From positions 1 through 15,970 of the forward strand of contig JASCIV010000597.1 of assembly GCA_030374735.1 (NCBI GenBank): 15,970 bases of DNA, given 5' to 3'. Positions 8,763 through 15,783 of the stretch are shown here, piece by piece. The notes beneath the pieces are model-generated. The model searched no databases and was not told the DNA's origin. It saw only the letters and a list, made by a program, of their open reading frames with translations. The position numbers and the translations under genes were made by a program. Numbering within the stretch: position 1 is the stretch's first letter; the number at the start of each line of letters is the position of its first letter. Origin of the DNA: Gracilaria caudata (lineage: Eukaryota; Rhodophyta; Florideophyceae; Gracilariales; Gracilariaceae).

Positions 8763-8954
8763 CCTTGGATCGTTACTGTAGATTGTGAAATTGGTGGTCA
8801 GTAATAGAGGGCATGGCCGAATGTTATCGACCAAGATGATGGCTGTGTGCTCTAATCAAATGGACGGGGCCACGGAAAACAGTTTTCTGTGACGGGTAAC
8901 GGGGCGATGGGAGTGAAACTAGCACCTTCGGAGACATCGTGCGATATGCCCAGT

Positions 8955-8978
8955 TGTGTGCGCAACTGTGTGCGCAAC
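8955..8978. repeat. 12-bp tandem duplication
   Basis: The unit tgtgtgcgcaac occurs twice head to tail. Together with the preceding cag it also forms a cagttg/caactg inverted pair (8951-8968). It is probably a small slippage duplication in the kinase/zinc-repeat intergenic region. Confidence 0.7.
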
Positions 8979-9096
8979 TGACAATTTAGCATTTGACGAG
9001 AACAGATCGATAGGCGAGGTTTTTCCACAGTTGGGTCAACTCAACGTACGGTGCACCGTAACTCATCGGAACACAATGCTCTGCTGGGGCATGGAG

Positions 9097-9115
9097 GGCG
9101 TGCATCATGCACGCC
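9097..9115. repeat. 7-bp perfect inverted repeat, 5-nt loop
   Basis: The arms ggcgtgc (9097-9103) and gcacgcc (9109-9115) flank atcat. It is intergenic, with no T-run or gene next to it that would suggest a specific role. Confidence 0.5.
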
Positions 9116-9780
9116 ATGATGGCTACATTGAACTTCAACGCGTACCGGCAATGATGACGGAGTTGACACATTTTTTTACCTTCATGTCAATGACATTTTT
9201 CTAACGCGTGGTCATTTTACATTCACATACTGTACAGAGTGCAAAATGGTGAATTTCTGGGTCGCTGCAATCTCGCCGGTTGCCGAACGATTGCTTCGCC
9301 TTCATCATGATGTCATTGATCTGATCAAAACTTATCATTTCACACTGTCACCAATCAGTTCGTGGTAGAGTGCAGTGTGAGTGTGGTTTCGGAACCCCAT
9401 TCTTCTTTTTAATGCTCCGGTGTACGGTACAAGGGTAGTTCATTTCGTCGCCGCTAATCGCAAAGCTGAACATTGTCACCCGTCGCGTTTTTTGCCAAGA
9501 AGCTAAGGGGTGTGATTGTCCGAAACTTCCTGCTCGGCAAGTTTGTACGAAGGTGTCACAGACTGCAGAGATGCGGTAGTAATAAGCAAGCAATTGCTAA
9601 CCCTGGAAGTATGAGACTTGATTGGATAGCAGAACAATATCTGGTACAGTAATACAGTACCGTCGGTACAGCTTCATCAAAGTGAGCCGAGGCTTTCTGA
9701 TGCCAATTCGGGTCCATCGTCCGTCAAAAGAATGTTATTCCCTCGATTCTGTACGAAAGTCTTGTCCCACGACTCATACC

Positions 9781-11505
9781 ATGTCGTCTACAAAGCCATT
9801 TTCCCCTTCGTCTTCGGAAGAGTTCAAGCTGTATGTCTGGGACATCGGCACAACCGGTAAGGACCCCGACTATGAAAGCATCAGGACACTCGCAGTCGTG
9901 GAGTACACCAGCTCCACAAAGTTTGTGACTCGTTTCAGTTCTGCAGTTTGTCCGCGAGATACGTCAACCGTGAAAATATATGACCCAACTGCACCACCGT
10001 TCTCTCTCGCATGGAAGCAACTCGTTTCGTTTATTCGCAAACTTTCAAGTGAGAAGCAACCTCTACTCATTTCACACAATGCTCACTTTCACATGTCCTT
10101 TATACAAGCAGAGCTTGCTCGTGATGGAATGCAGTTGCCGTCGGATTGGCATTTTGCATGTTCCCTTGAACTCGCACGCTCTCTGAAAGTCGAATCGAAC
10201 GGATACTCTCAATCAGCTCTCGCCGCACACTTTGGCATTGATATTGATCGTGGGCACTGCGCTGAAGCTGATATCCTCGTACTCCGTGACATCTTGATGG
10301 CCATTGATGCAAAGTACTGTGACCAAAGCTCCACAGAAAAGAGTAGTTTGACCATGCTGTGTCATGATCCCAAAGTTGGTCCCAGTTCCCGCTCGAAAGA
10401 CGACGCGAGATGCGATGTGAAGGACACCGATCGTACCTCCACGGATACTAAAGAACTGCGCAATTCTTCTCCCTCTTTTGAATCCAAAAAAGGGACCAGT
10501 GAAACAAAAGCTGTTTGCTTTTGCGTGCGGCAGTTTCTCTCGGCAGCAAACGAATATCAAGAACTTACGTCCTCCAAATCAATCGGGGAGTCAACCTTCA
10601 CATCGCATAGAGGGAATTCATCCGCCGCTTTAGACCCGCAAAAGACATCGTCACCATCAGCAGAAGGCAAGTACTTCATTACAAGAACGGGATCAAAGTT
10701 TCACGTCGACGGGTGCCAGTGGTTACGCCGGTCGCGAATACAGGTAGACTCCCCGCCATCTGATCTTAGTCCCTGTGGTACTTGTATCCCGTTCGGAGAC
10801 GCTCATCGTGGAGGGAAGGCGTCCACAGAAAGCGTTCGAGACGTTGCAAACTTGTTCTACGTGACCAGAACGGGCAAGAAGTATCACGTGGACGGCTGCA
10901 AGTGGTTGAAGACATCAAAGATTCCCACAGCTTATCCACCAGCTGGATTTGGTCCATGCAGCACGTGCCTTCCGAATAAAGCTCAGGGAGAAAGCTCCAG
11001 CTCGTCTTTGACGGACACAGAATCGTGCCCATCGCCAAGATCAGTTGCAGATGTGGGCGCCGCTCGGTTTTATCTCACAAAATCTGGGGAAAAGTATCAT
11101 GTCGAAGGCTGCAAAACTTTAAAGCGATCGAAGATTCCCACAGATGTACCGCCAGTCAGTTATGGACCGTGCCGGATTTGTATCGGCGGAAACAGTGGGA
11201 CGGGTTTGAATGCTTCGAGAGAGGTAACATGTCAAGAGGTGGTTCGACAAGGAGGTGAACCGAAAGCAGCGGCGTTCTACTTGACCAGATCTGGAAGCAA
11301 GTTTCACATTGATGGGTGTTGGTCCCTGAGCAAATCGAAGATCGCCTGCGACTCTCCACCGGCTGGTTTTGCACCCTGTGGTCGGTGTCTTCCGTTTGGA
11401 ATCGATGAGAAAGGCCCTGTTTCATCGTGCACTGAAACTGTGGAGAGCATGACAAAGAAGCTTTCTACGTTCCCCAAGACAAGGACAAGAGTCAAGAGGG
11501 AATAA
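9781..11505 (+). CDS. Degenerate DEDDh exonuclease-like domain plus four Ada-like zinc modules, 574 aa
   Basis: I chose the ATG at 9781, directly before the fold; an in-frame ATG at 9700 would add 27 residues. Residues about 15-180 resemble a DnaQ/DEDDh 3'-5' exonuclease: VWDIGTTGKDP (19-29) for Exo I, ISHNAHFHMSFIQAEL (97-112) for Exo II, and H159-x4-D164 followed by ILVLRDIL for Exo III. The usual DxE of Exo I is D21-x-G23 and the usual Asp of Exo II is His104, so two of four metal-binding acids are absent and catalysis is doubtful. After a Ser-rich linker (about 180-295) come four copies of a roughly 41-residue module at 298-338, 359-398, 429-469 and 498-538. Each has TxxGxKxHxxGC, a basic SKI-like patch, then PCxxC, with spacing H-x3-C-x19-C-x2-C constant in all four. 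This resembles the Zn-binding module of Ada and small C-terminal modules of some bacterial secreted nucleases. Zinc binding and nucleic-acid binding are inferred. Confidence 0.85.
   Translation: MSSTKPFSPSSSEEFKLYVWDIGTTGKDPDYESIRTLAVVEYTSSTKFVTRFSSAVCPRDTSTVKIYDPTAPPFSLAWKQLVSFIRKLSSEKQPLLISHNAHFHMSFIQAELARDGMQLPSDWHFACSLELARSLKVESNGYSQSALAAHFGIDIDRGHCAEADILVLRDILMAIDAKYCDQSSTEKSSLTMLCHDPKVGPSSRSKDDARCDVKDTDRTSTDTKELRNSSPSFESKKGTSETKAVCFCVRQFLSAANEYQELTSSKSIGESTFTSHRGNSSAALDPQKTSSPSAEGKYFITRTGSKFHVDGCQWLRRSRIQVDSPPSDLSPCGTCIPFGDAHRGGKASTESVRDVANLFYVTRTGKKYHVDGCKWLKTSKIPTAYPPAGFGPCSTCLPNKAQGESSSSSLTDTESCPSPRSVADVGAARFYLTKSGEKYHVEGCKTLKRSKIPTDVPPVSYGPCRICIGGNSGTGLNASREVTCQEVVRQGGEPKAAAFYLTRSGSKFHIDGCWSLSKSKIACDSPPAGFAPCGRCLPFGIDEKGPVSSCTETVESMTKKLSTFPKTRTRVKRE
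10672..11394 (+). repeat. Four tandem coding repeats (zinc-module units)
   Basis: The units lie at about 10672-10794, 10855-10974, 11065-11187 and 11272-11394, separated by Ser/Thr-rich spacers of differing length and sequence. Repeats 2 and 3 share 24 of 41 aligned residues by my hand count, and all ligand positions are kept. The spacers are not alike, so the modules look long established and kept by selection instead of freshly duplicated. Confidence 0.85.
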
Positions 11506-11952
11506 GCGTTCTCATTTGTGCGTAGCACTCGCACGACGAGTGCGTTGGAGAACAGCAGACTGTGCACTGCCTTCCAAAACTGCTGCTGATCATGAACACC
11601 CTTCGGGCTCGAATGATTTCAAAGTTGAAGCACAGACACACCGCAATGCTTGTGCCGATACCAACTGGTAACTTTTGGTGGAGGTGCACATGCCGTCCCG
11701 GATCACAAGGGGCGCGCTTTTTCGCCCACAGAATCTTGCTGCTTTGTCGATGCTCACGTTTCATTCGGTGCCAGCGAATTGTTACAGCAATGTGTAGGAC
11801 CACCCAGTTTTGTTTATTTATTTTGAATGAGATTTTTGTTCAGCACATCTGAAATGGGAACTAACTTTCATTTTCATCAAAGTTTGTTGCGCTGTAAGCT
11901 CGACACGGAGGCAGATGAGATGAAGGTGTCTGCGCTAAATAGCACCGAATTT
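11506..11952. other. 3' flank of the zinc-repeat gene, no supported gene
   Basis: Short frames on both strands have no recognisable domain. A T-rich stretch (about 11806-11840) could belong to the 3' untranslated region or to the polyadenylation area of the upstream gene. Confidence 0.35.
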
Positions 11953-11980
11953 GCCCTGTTGGCCTCAAGGCTGACAGGGC
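11953..11980 (+). other. 12-bp hairpin with tetraloop just before tRNA-Pro
   Basis: gccctgttggcc (11953-11964) pairs over its full length with ggctgacagggc (11969-11980) around the loop TCAA. Ten pairs are Watson-Crick. The other two (60/73 and 61/72 of the 119xx numbering) are T-G and G-T, which pair only as wobble in plus-strand RNA and would be A/C mismatches in the opposite RNA. It ends 8 nt before the first base of the tRNA. It may be part of the tRNA's 5' leader, the 3' end of another transcript or a small RNA. Confidence 0.6.
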
Positions 11981-11988
11981 ATCTCTTG

Positions 11989-12060
11989 GCGTCTATGGTC
12001 TAGAGGTAAGATTCTTCCTTAGGGTGGAAGAGGTCCCGGGTTCGAACCCCGGTAGACGCC
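11989..12060 (+). tRNA. tRNA-Pro (anticodon AGG)
   Basis: The gene gives a complete 72-nt cloverleaf without intron. The acceptor GCGTCTA pairs fully with TAGACGC (12053-12059) and the discriminator is C. The D-arm is GTC/GAT with loop TAGAGGTAA. The anticodon stem is CTTCC/GGAAG with loop TTAGGGT, anticodon AGG. The variable region is AGGTC and the T-arm CCGGG-TTCGAAC-CCCGG, which also serves as the internal B box. No CCA is encoded, as usual in eukaryotes. It would read CCU (and other CCN codons after inosine modification of A34). Confidence 0.97.
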
Positions 12061-12078
12061 CTCTTCGTCGGTCGTCCA

Positions 12079-12082
12079 TTTT
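12079..12082 (+). terminator. Pol III T-run after tRNA-Pro
   Basis: TTTT starts 18 nt after the last tRNA base and is the first run of four T downstream. It is short, so some read-through is possible. Confidence 0.55.
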
Positions 12083-13569
12083 GCACCTCGACCATTTCCT
12101 CAGGTGGTATTTCGGTGAAGCGCTTGAGATTACGTAAAGTTCGACGACTTGCGAAAGGAATCTTGCCTACAAGTATCCTTGTAAATCCTTTTGTGCCCAT
12201 CGAAGCTCAAATAAAATTTGGCGGGATATTTGTCATTCTCTCACTGTCTTCACGAGGACTGAATTATCTGGACCAGGTGAGATACGGTTTAAGAAGTGTA
12301 CGAAGGTAGATAATGCTTTCTCGAATAATCGTTAACAGAACTTCCATAGCGCGGCTGCGTGTACCCGTGGTAGATATGGACCTCTCTGAGCTGCACGACT
12401 GGCCCCCTCATGTAAGGAAGTACTGTGCCAAGAAACTCCTGATCATCGGGCAAGCACACAAAGTTTATGTGTTTGCGTTTGTTAAGTTAACGGAGTGCAG
12501 AGTTTGGTATTCGCAGGTCGTAGTACAAGGGTACGATCGTCGTACCGAAAAATGTTAGAGGGAGGGCAGGAGAGAGTTTGAAGAAGGTAAGTTGACGAGC
12601 ATCATTGCAGCGAAGGTAGCGATTCATGGCGGTTACCAAGGCATCTATCAAGTAGTGTACGCAGCCACGGGGCAGATCATCGGTGAGAGAATCGACGTCG
12701 ACGATGCAAGCCGCGCGTGCGCCATCGCTGTGCTGTGGTTCCAAAGAGGGCATCTATCTTAGATACTGTAATCGAGTTGTGCGCGCCAGCAATGAGCTTG
12801 CACCAGCGTCAGAATTTGCTCCACACAACTGCAGAGTTGAACGCGCTGTAAGCTAGCGCCGGTGGAGAACCGCCTCCATGAGTGCTATCTGGCAACGTGT
12901 TGCGCTCTCACAGGGCAGTGATTACTGGTATTACAGTATGGCGCGCGTACACGCACACGTGTGGGCCAGCGGTACCTCAGAGTCTGTGCGGCGTCAGCGA
13001 CGCGCCTGTCTACGTCAGATGCACGCGCCCGGCGGCAGTTTGTCGCAAGCGAGCACAGCGTTGGCGTGCCACGGCGGCATCAATCAGCCGCTCCACGTGG
13101 CGGTGGTCGTCGGTGGCACCTCCGAGCGCAGCCCCCCACGTCTCGCGCCTCGCGGCGCGCCGCGTATCCACTGCGGTGTTCCTCGGCCTCGGCAGCTCGT
13201 TCGTCGCAGCCATGGCGGCCGCGTGTGGTGCGCGGGCCGCTCGTCGTGGCCGCCCCAGTGCAAACCACCGTCTATGGAGCGGACTGTCGGTTGGGAAGCG
13301 CCTGTATCATGTGAAGGATTGTTATGCTGCTCTGCCGCGTGTGTGCAAGCTTGTGGCAACACGGGGCGCGCCGCTGGTCGGTTGAACGTCTTATAAACTG
13401 TCGGAAGCTATATTCGGGGGCTTACTTACATACTGCCCCATACCTCGCACGCACAAACATTCCCCCCGCGCCGTGCAGCTGAGCGCGTCCTGCTCTTAAT
13501 CTGAACAACCATTCGCCGTATACCGCTTTTCCAGTGCTTGGCATCCCCATCCCCTCCGTCTCCAGCGCC
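12083..13569. other. Long intergenic stretch upstream of the flavoprotein gene
   Basis: The left part (to about 12770) has short frames without recognisable content. From about 12880 to 13390 the sequence is GC-rich and open in several frames on both strands at once, which is what GC-rich DNA does by chance. The predicted peptides are rich in Arg, Ala and Cys and show no domain. The region ends in a TATAAA and probably contains the flavoprotein promoter. A real gene within 12878-13396 is not excluded. Confidence 0.35.
13392..13397 (+). promoter_or_regulatory. Putative TATA box of the flavoprotein gene
   Basis: TATAAA stands at the downstream edge of a GC-rich block, 172 bp before the ATG at 13570. 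A start site about 30 bp downstream would give a 5' leader of about 145 nt that is rich in C, as seen in 13436-13570. Confidence 0.45.
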
Positions 13570-15267
13570 ATGCCGAACGCACCCGCCATGCAGCCTCTAG
13601 TCCGAGTCCGAGTTTCACTGCTGCTACCGTTGTTAGCGCTGCTCACCACCCGTGTCGTGGCATATTACAGGCACCCTTTGCTGTATTATGAGCCGCTTCC
13701 GCCTATGCAGCCCTCCGAGCCACATGGGCCGGATTTCCTTCATTCGGACAACGATCCCAACCCCCCACAACCGCTTACCGCTCAGATCCTGGCTGCCACA
13801 GCACCTCCTCCTCTCTCCACACTCCATCACTTTCTCCGATGTCTTCCTCGTCCGAACTCCGGACCAGAAGTCACCATCTTCGGTTCTCCCGAGTATGAAA
13901 TGCTACGTCAACGCTCGTATCAGTCTAATCGCTCGGCGCCCATGGCGTTTGCCGAGGCGCGTACAGAAGGCGACGTTCAGCTGATACTGTTCTGCGCCAA
14001 TGCGCTTCGACTGCCTGTTTGTGCTCGCGCAGGTGGACATTCGTTGGTTGGAAAATCAATGTGCCAGGGTATTGTCATCGACGTTGGCTTCATCGATCAC
14101 GTCACGCCGGCGGCCGATGCCGGTGAGGGCATATTCGACATTGGGCCCGGTGTTACCATGGGAGGCGTGCTTTGGGGCCTACACTCACACGGCAGATGGT
14201 TCGCAAGTGGCGTATGCCCGGCAGTGGGAATGGGCGGCTATACTCTGGGCGGCGGCCATGGGCCATATGAAGGGCGACTGGGTCTGGCCGTCGACCAGGT
14301 GGTTGGCCTGCGCATGATAGATCGCTTTGGACGCGTGATTGTGGCTAATGCTGATACAAATCCGGAGCTATTCTGGGGACTGCGCGGCGCCGGCGGAAGT
14401 CAATTCGGAATTATTACAAGCTTCCGCATCAAGACGGCGAGTTCGGCACCGTTCGACAAGGCTGTGGTGTTCCGCTTCAAATGGCCCACGTCGGTGGCAG
14501 GGCAGTTTCTGCATGAATGGCAGCAGTACGATGAGGACGGTGGCGACGTGTGGTTCCGGGTGGAGATGTACCTGGAGAAGGGCGGGGATGGGGGTGTGCA
14601 TGGCTTCGGGGCATGTTATAACGTGACTGCTGGGTTGGATGAATGCTGGGCACGACTCTCCAGTACAAAGTTTTTCAACCTGCCGGGGCGGAGGACGATC
14701 TTCTGGTCGGAGACGATCAACGCGCTGGATACACACGCGTTCTTCGGACCGGAAGGACGGTGGGGAAGACAACGCGCGGCAGATCTCGGCAGGGCGTTGC
14801 GTGTGCCAAGGTATCAAGGGGCGAACGCCGGAAACGATCGACTGTACCAATCAACATTCCTGAAGTGGACGCAACCGCCTCCGCCGGAGTTTTGGCAAAA
14901 GTATGCAGACTTCTGCGCAAACCCCGCCGGCAGAGACAGCGTTGACTTCGTGGTGTGTGAGATGAATTTGTTCAACAATGCGATTGACAAACCGCAGGAC
15001 AATTCGTTCGCTCATCGTGACGCGGAGGTGATCACGCACTACATCATAGGTGGTGGAAATTTGGATGACCAAATCTTCATGTACGAATGGATGAGAGCCC
15101 ATTTCAGCCCATACACTTCGGGGGTGTATGTGAATTACCCGGAACTGAGACTGAATGACTATGCGACGTCGTACTGGGGATCAAGCTTGCCGCGACTACA
15201 GCGGCTGAAGAGCGAGTATGACCCATTTTTGTTCTTCCTCAACGCGCAACCGATTCCAGTGGCGTAA
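13570..15267 (+). CDS. Secreted FAD-linked oxidase, berberine bridge/carbohydrate oxidase family, 565 aa
   Basis: This flavoenzyme should oxidise an alcohol or sugar and reduce O2 to hydrogen peroxide. The start is the first ATG of the frame. Residues 1-31 form a signal peptide (basic VRVRV, then LLLPLLALLTT, probable cleavage after VVA), so it is exported. The FAD-binding PCMH domain follows: RAGGHSLVGKS contains His157 (codon 14038) at the place of the 8-alpha-histidyl FAD link, and GVCPAVGMGGYTLGGG contains Cys216 (codon 14215) at the place of the 6-S-cysteinyl link, so the FAD is probably bound at two points. LFWGLRGAGGSQFGIIT (about 267-283) is typical of the family. The C-terminal BBE segment (YVNYPELRLNDYATSYWG, then RLQRLKSEYDP) is intact, so the enzyme is full length. 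Sequons at N120 and N351 fit secretion. Close functional types are gluco-oligosaccharide, hexose and reticuline oxidases. The substrate cannot be decided, but a carbohydrate is likeliest in an alga. Confidence 0.93.
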   Translation: MPNAPAMQPLVRVRVSLLLPLLALLTTRVVAYYRHPLLYYEPLPPMQPSEPHGPDFLHSDNDPNPPQPLTAQILAATAPPPLSTLHHFLRCLPRPNSGPEVTIFGSPEYEMLRQRSYQSNRSAPMAFAEARTEGDVQLILFCANALRLPVCARAGGHSLVGKSMCQGIVIDVGFIDHVTPAADAGEGIFDIGPGVTMGGVLWGLHSHGRWFASGVCPAVGMGGYTLGGGHGPYEGRLGLAVDQVVGLRMIDRFGRVIVANADTNPELFWGLRGAGGSQFGIITSFRIKTASSAPFDKAVVFRFKWPTSVAGQFLHEWQQYDEDGGDVWFRVEMYLEKGGDGGVHGFGACYNVTAGLDECWARLSSTKFFNLPGRRTIFWSETINALDTHAFFGPEGRWGRQRAADLGRALRVPRYQGANAGNDRLYQSTFLKWTQPPPPEFWQKYADFCANPAGRDSVDFVVCEMNLFNNAIDKPQDNSFAHRDAEVITHYIIGGGNLDDQIFMYEWMRAHFSPYTSGVYVNYPELRLNDYATSYWGSSLPRLQRLKSEYDPFLFFLNAQPIPVA

Positions 15268-15554
15268 CATTAAAGAACTTAGAATGTAAAGTTGACCCAT
15301 AATGCTGGAGTGTTCTGTAGGAGAGACGGTGTTTTCGGCCAACGAGGGCGGAAGGCTGCCACTGACATTGGCGGGAGGAGAAAAGGCGGGACGAGTGATC
15401 AACAAAGGCACGTGAACATAGATCGGCGATGACAACTTTGACAAGAGGTTGTAAGTTAATGTTGTTACTTGCTGCGTGTGCGGGGCATTCGAGATAGCGA
15501 TGTAAGAAGTTCAAGTACAGAGTGCAATTAATTTTTGCAGCAAGGCGCCAAACG
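15268..15554. other. Spacer between flavoprotein gene and tRNA-Ser
   Basis: Probable 3' untranslated region of the flavoprotein gene. No supported gene is seen in either strand. Confidence 0.4.
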
Positions 15555-15636
15555 GATGATATGGCAGAGCGGTCTAATGCGTGTGACTAGAAATCACATC
15601 CCTTCGGGGGCCCAGGTTCGAATCCTGGTATCATCG
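15555..15636 (+). tRNA. tRNA-Ser (anticodon AGA)
   Basis: The gene gives an 82-nt class II cloverleaf. The acceptor GATGATA pairs with TATCATC (15629-15635), and the discriminator is G as required for serine tRNAs. The anticodon stem is TGTGA/TCACA with loop CTAGAAA, anticodon AGA. The long variable arm has the hairpin CCC-TTCG-GGG. The T-arm is CCAGG-TTCGAAT-CCTGG and overlaps the B box. There is no intron and no encoded CCA. It would read UCU and, after A34 modification, other UCN codons. Confidence 0.97.
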
Positions 15637-15647
15637 TCCGAAAATCC

Positions 15648-15687
15648 TTTTCTATTTTTTTTTTGAAAGAAAAAAAAGCAAAAATAG
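15648..15687. terminator. Shared back-to-back Pol III terminator of two convergent tRNA genes
   Basis: On the plus strand TTTT (15648-15651) and a run of ten T (15655-15664) follow tRNA-Ser by 11 nt. On the minus strand the complements of A-runs 15684-15680 and 15677-15671 give T5 and T7 that follow tRNA-Asp by 15 nt. The ends ctattttt (15652-15659) and aaaaatag (15680-15687) are exact reverse complements, so each polymerase meets a T-run before it enters the other gene. Confidence 0.8.
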
Positions 15688-15699
15688 TCATGGGAGTCT

Positions 15700-15783
15700 A
15701 GCTCGTGCCGGGAATTGAACCCGGATCTCCTCGGTGACAGCGAGATATACAGTGGCCGTCGCTAACCATTATACTACACGAAC
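15700..15783 (-). tRNA. tRNA-Asp (anticodon GUC) with a 12-nt D-arm intron
   Basis: Read on the minus strand. Without a 12-nt insert the gene folds as a normal 72-nt tRNA-Asp: acceptor GTTCGTG with CACGAGC (one G-T pair), TA, D-arm GTAT-AATGGTTA-GTAT, A26, anticodon stem TCTCG/CGAGG with loop CTGTCAC (anticodon GTC), variable AGAT, and T-arm CCGGG-TTCAATT-CCCGG. The insert sits between A21 and the 3' half of the D-stem. With it left in, the D-stem cannot close, because the bases after A21 would be GCGA instead of GTAT. The A-box part (TAGTATAATGG) and the B box are uninterrupted. The discriminator base would be U, which is unusual for aspartate tRNAs (normally G73). The gene converges on tRNA-Ser. 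Confidence 0.92.
15751..15762 (-). other. Ectopic tRNA intron, 12 nt, D-arm
   Basis: On the minus strand the insert reads GCGACGGCCACT, directly before GTAT. The same bases allow the intron to be shifted by one (15750-15761), since a G stands at both edges. Removal restores a four-pair D-stem and the exact tRNA-Asp length. I could not decide by hand whether a bulge-helix-bulge structure forms at the splice sites. Confidence 0.85.

Larger units (their letters stand above)
8763..9780. other. Divergent intergenic region between kinase and zinc-repeat gene
   Basis: This region separates two divergently transcribed genes and should contain both promoters. No clear TATA box is visible at a fitting distance from either ATG. 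It contains a small palindrome (gaaaac-a-gttttc, 8875-8887), a 12-bp tandem duplication and a 7-bp hairpin (listed separately). The frame of the zinc-repeat protein is open from about 9622 with another ATG at 9700. Other short frames show nothing recognisable. Confidence 0.4.

Noticed and set aside
10213..11455. Several minus-strand frames over the zinc-repeat gene
   Set aside because: They are antisense shadows; the plus frame has ordered motifs and four conserved repeats.
12313..12558. 81-codon frame containing LSELHDW, similar to LSKLHDW in the CK1 kinase
   Set aside because: Only about seven residues match and no glycine loop, HRD or DFG motif follows. I take it as chance and not as a kinase fragment.
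12878..13396. Open frames of 117-172 codons overlapping in several frames on both strands
   Set aside because: The area is GC-rich, so stops are rare in every frame. The peptides are Arg/Ala/Cys-rich with no domain, and a TATA box for the next gene follows directly, so a promoter region is more likely.
15700..15783. Reading the minus-strand tRNA as an intron-free tRNA with an enlarged D-loop
   Set aside because: The D-stem 3' half GTAT and the total length of 72 nt are restored only when 12 nt are removed, so an intron explains it better.
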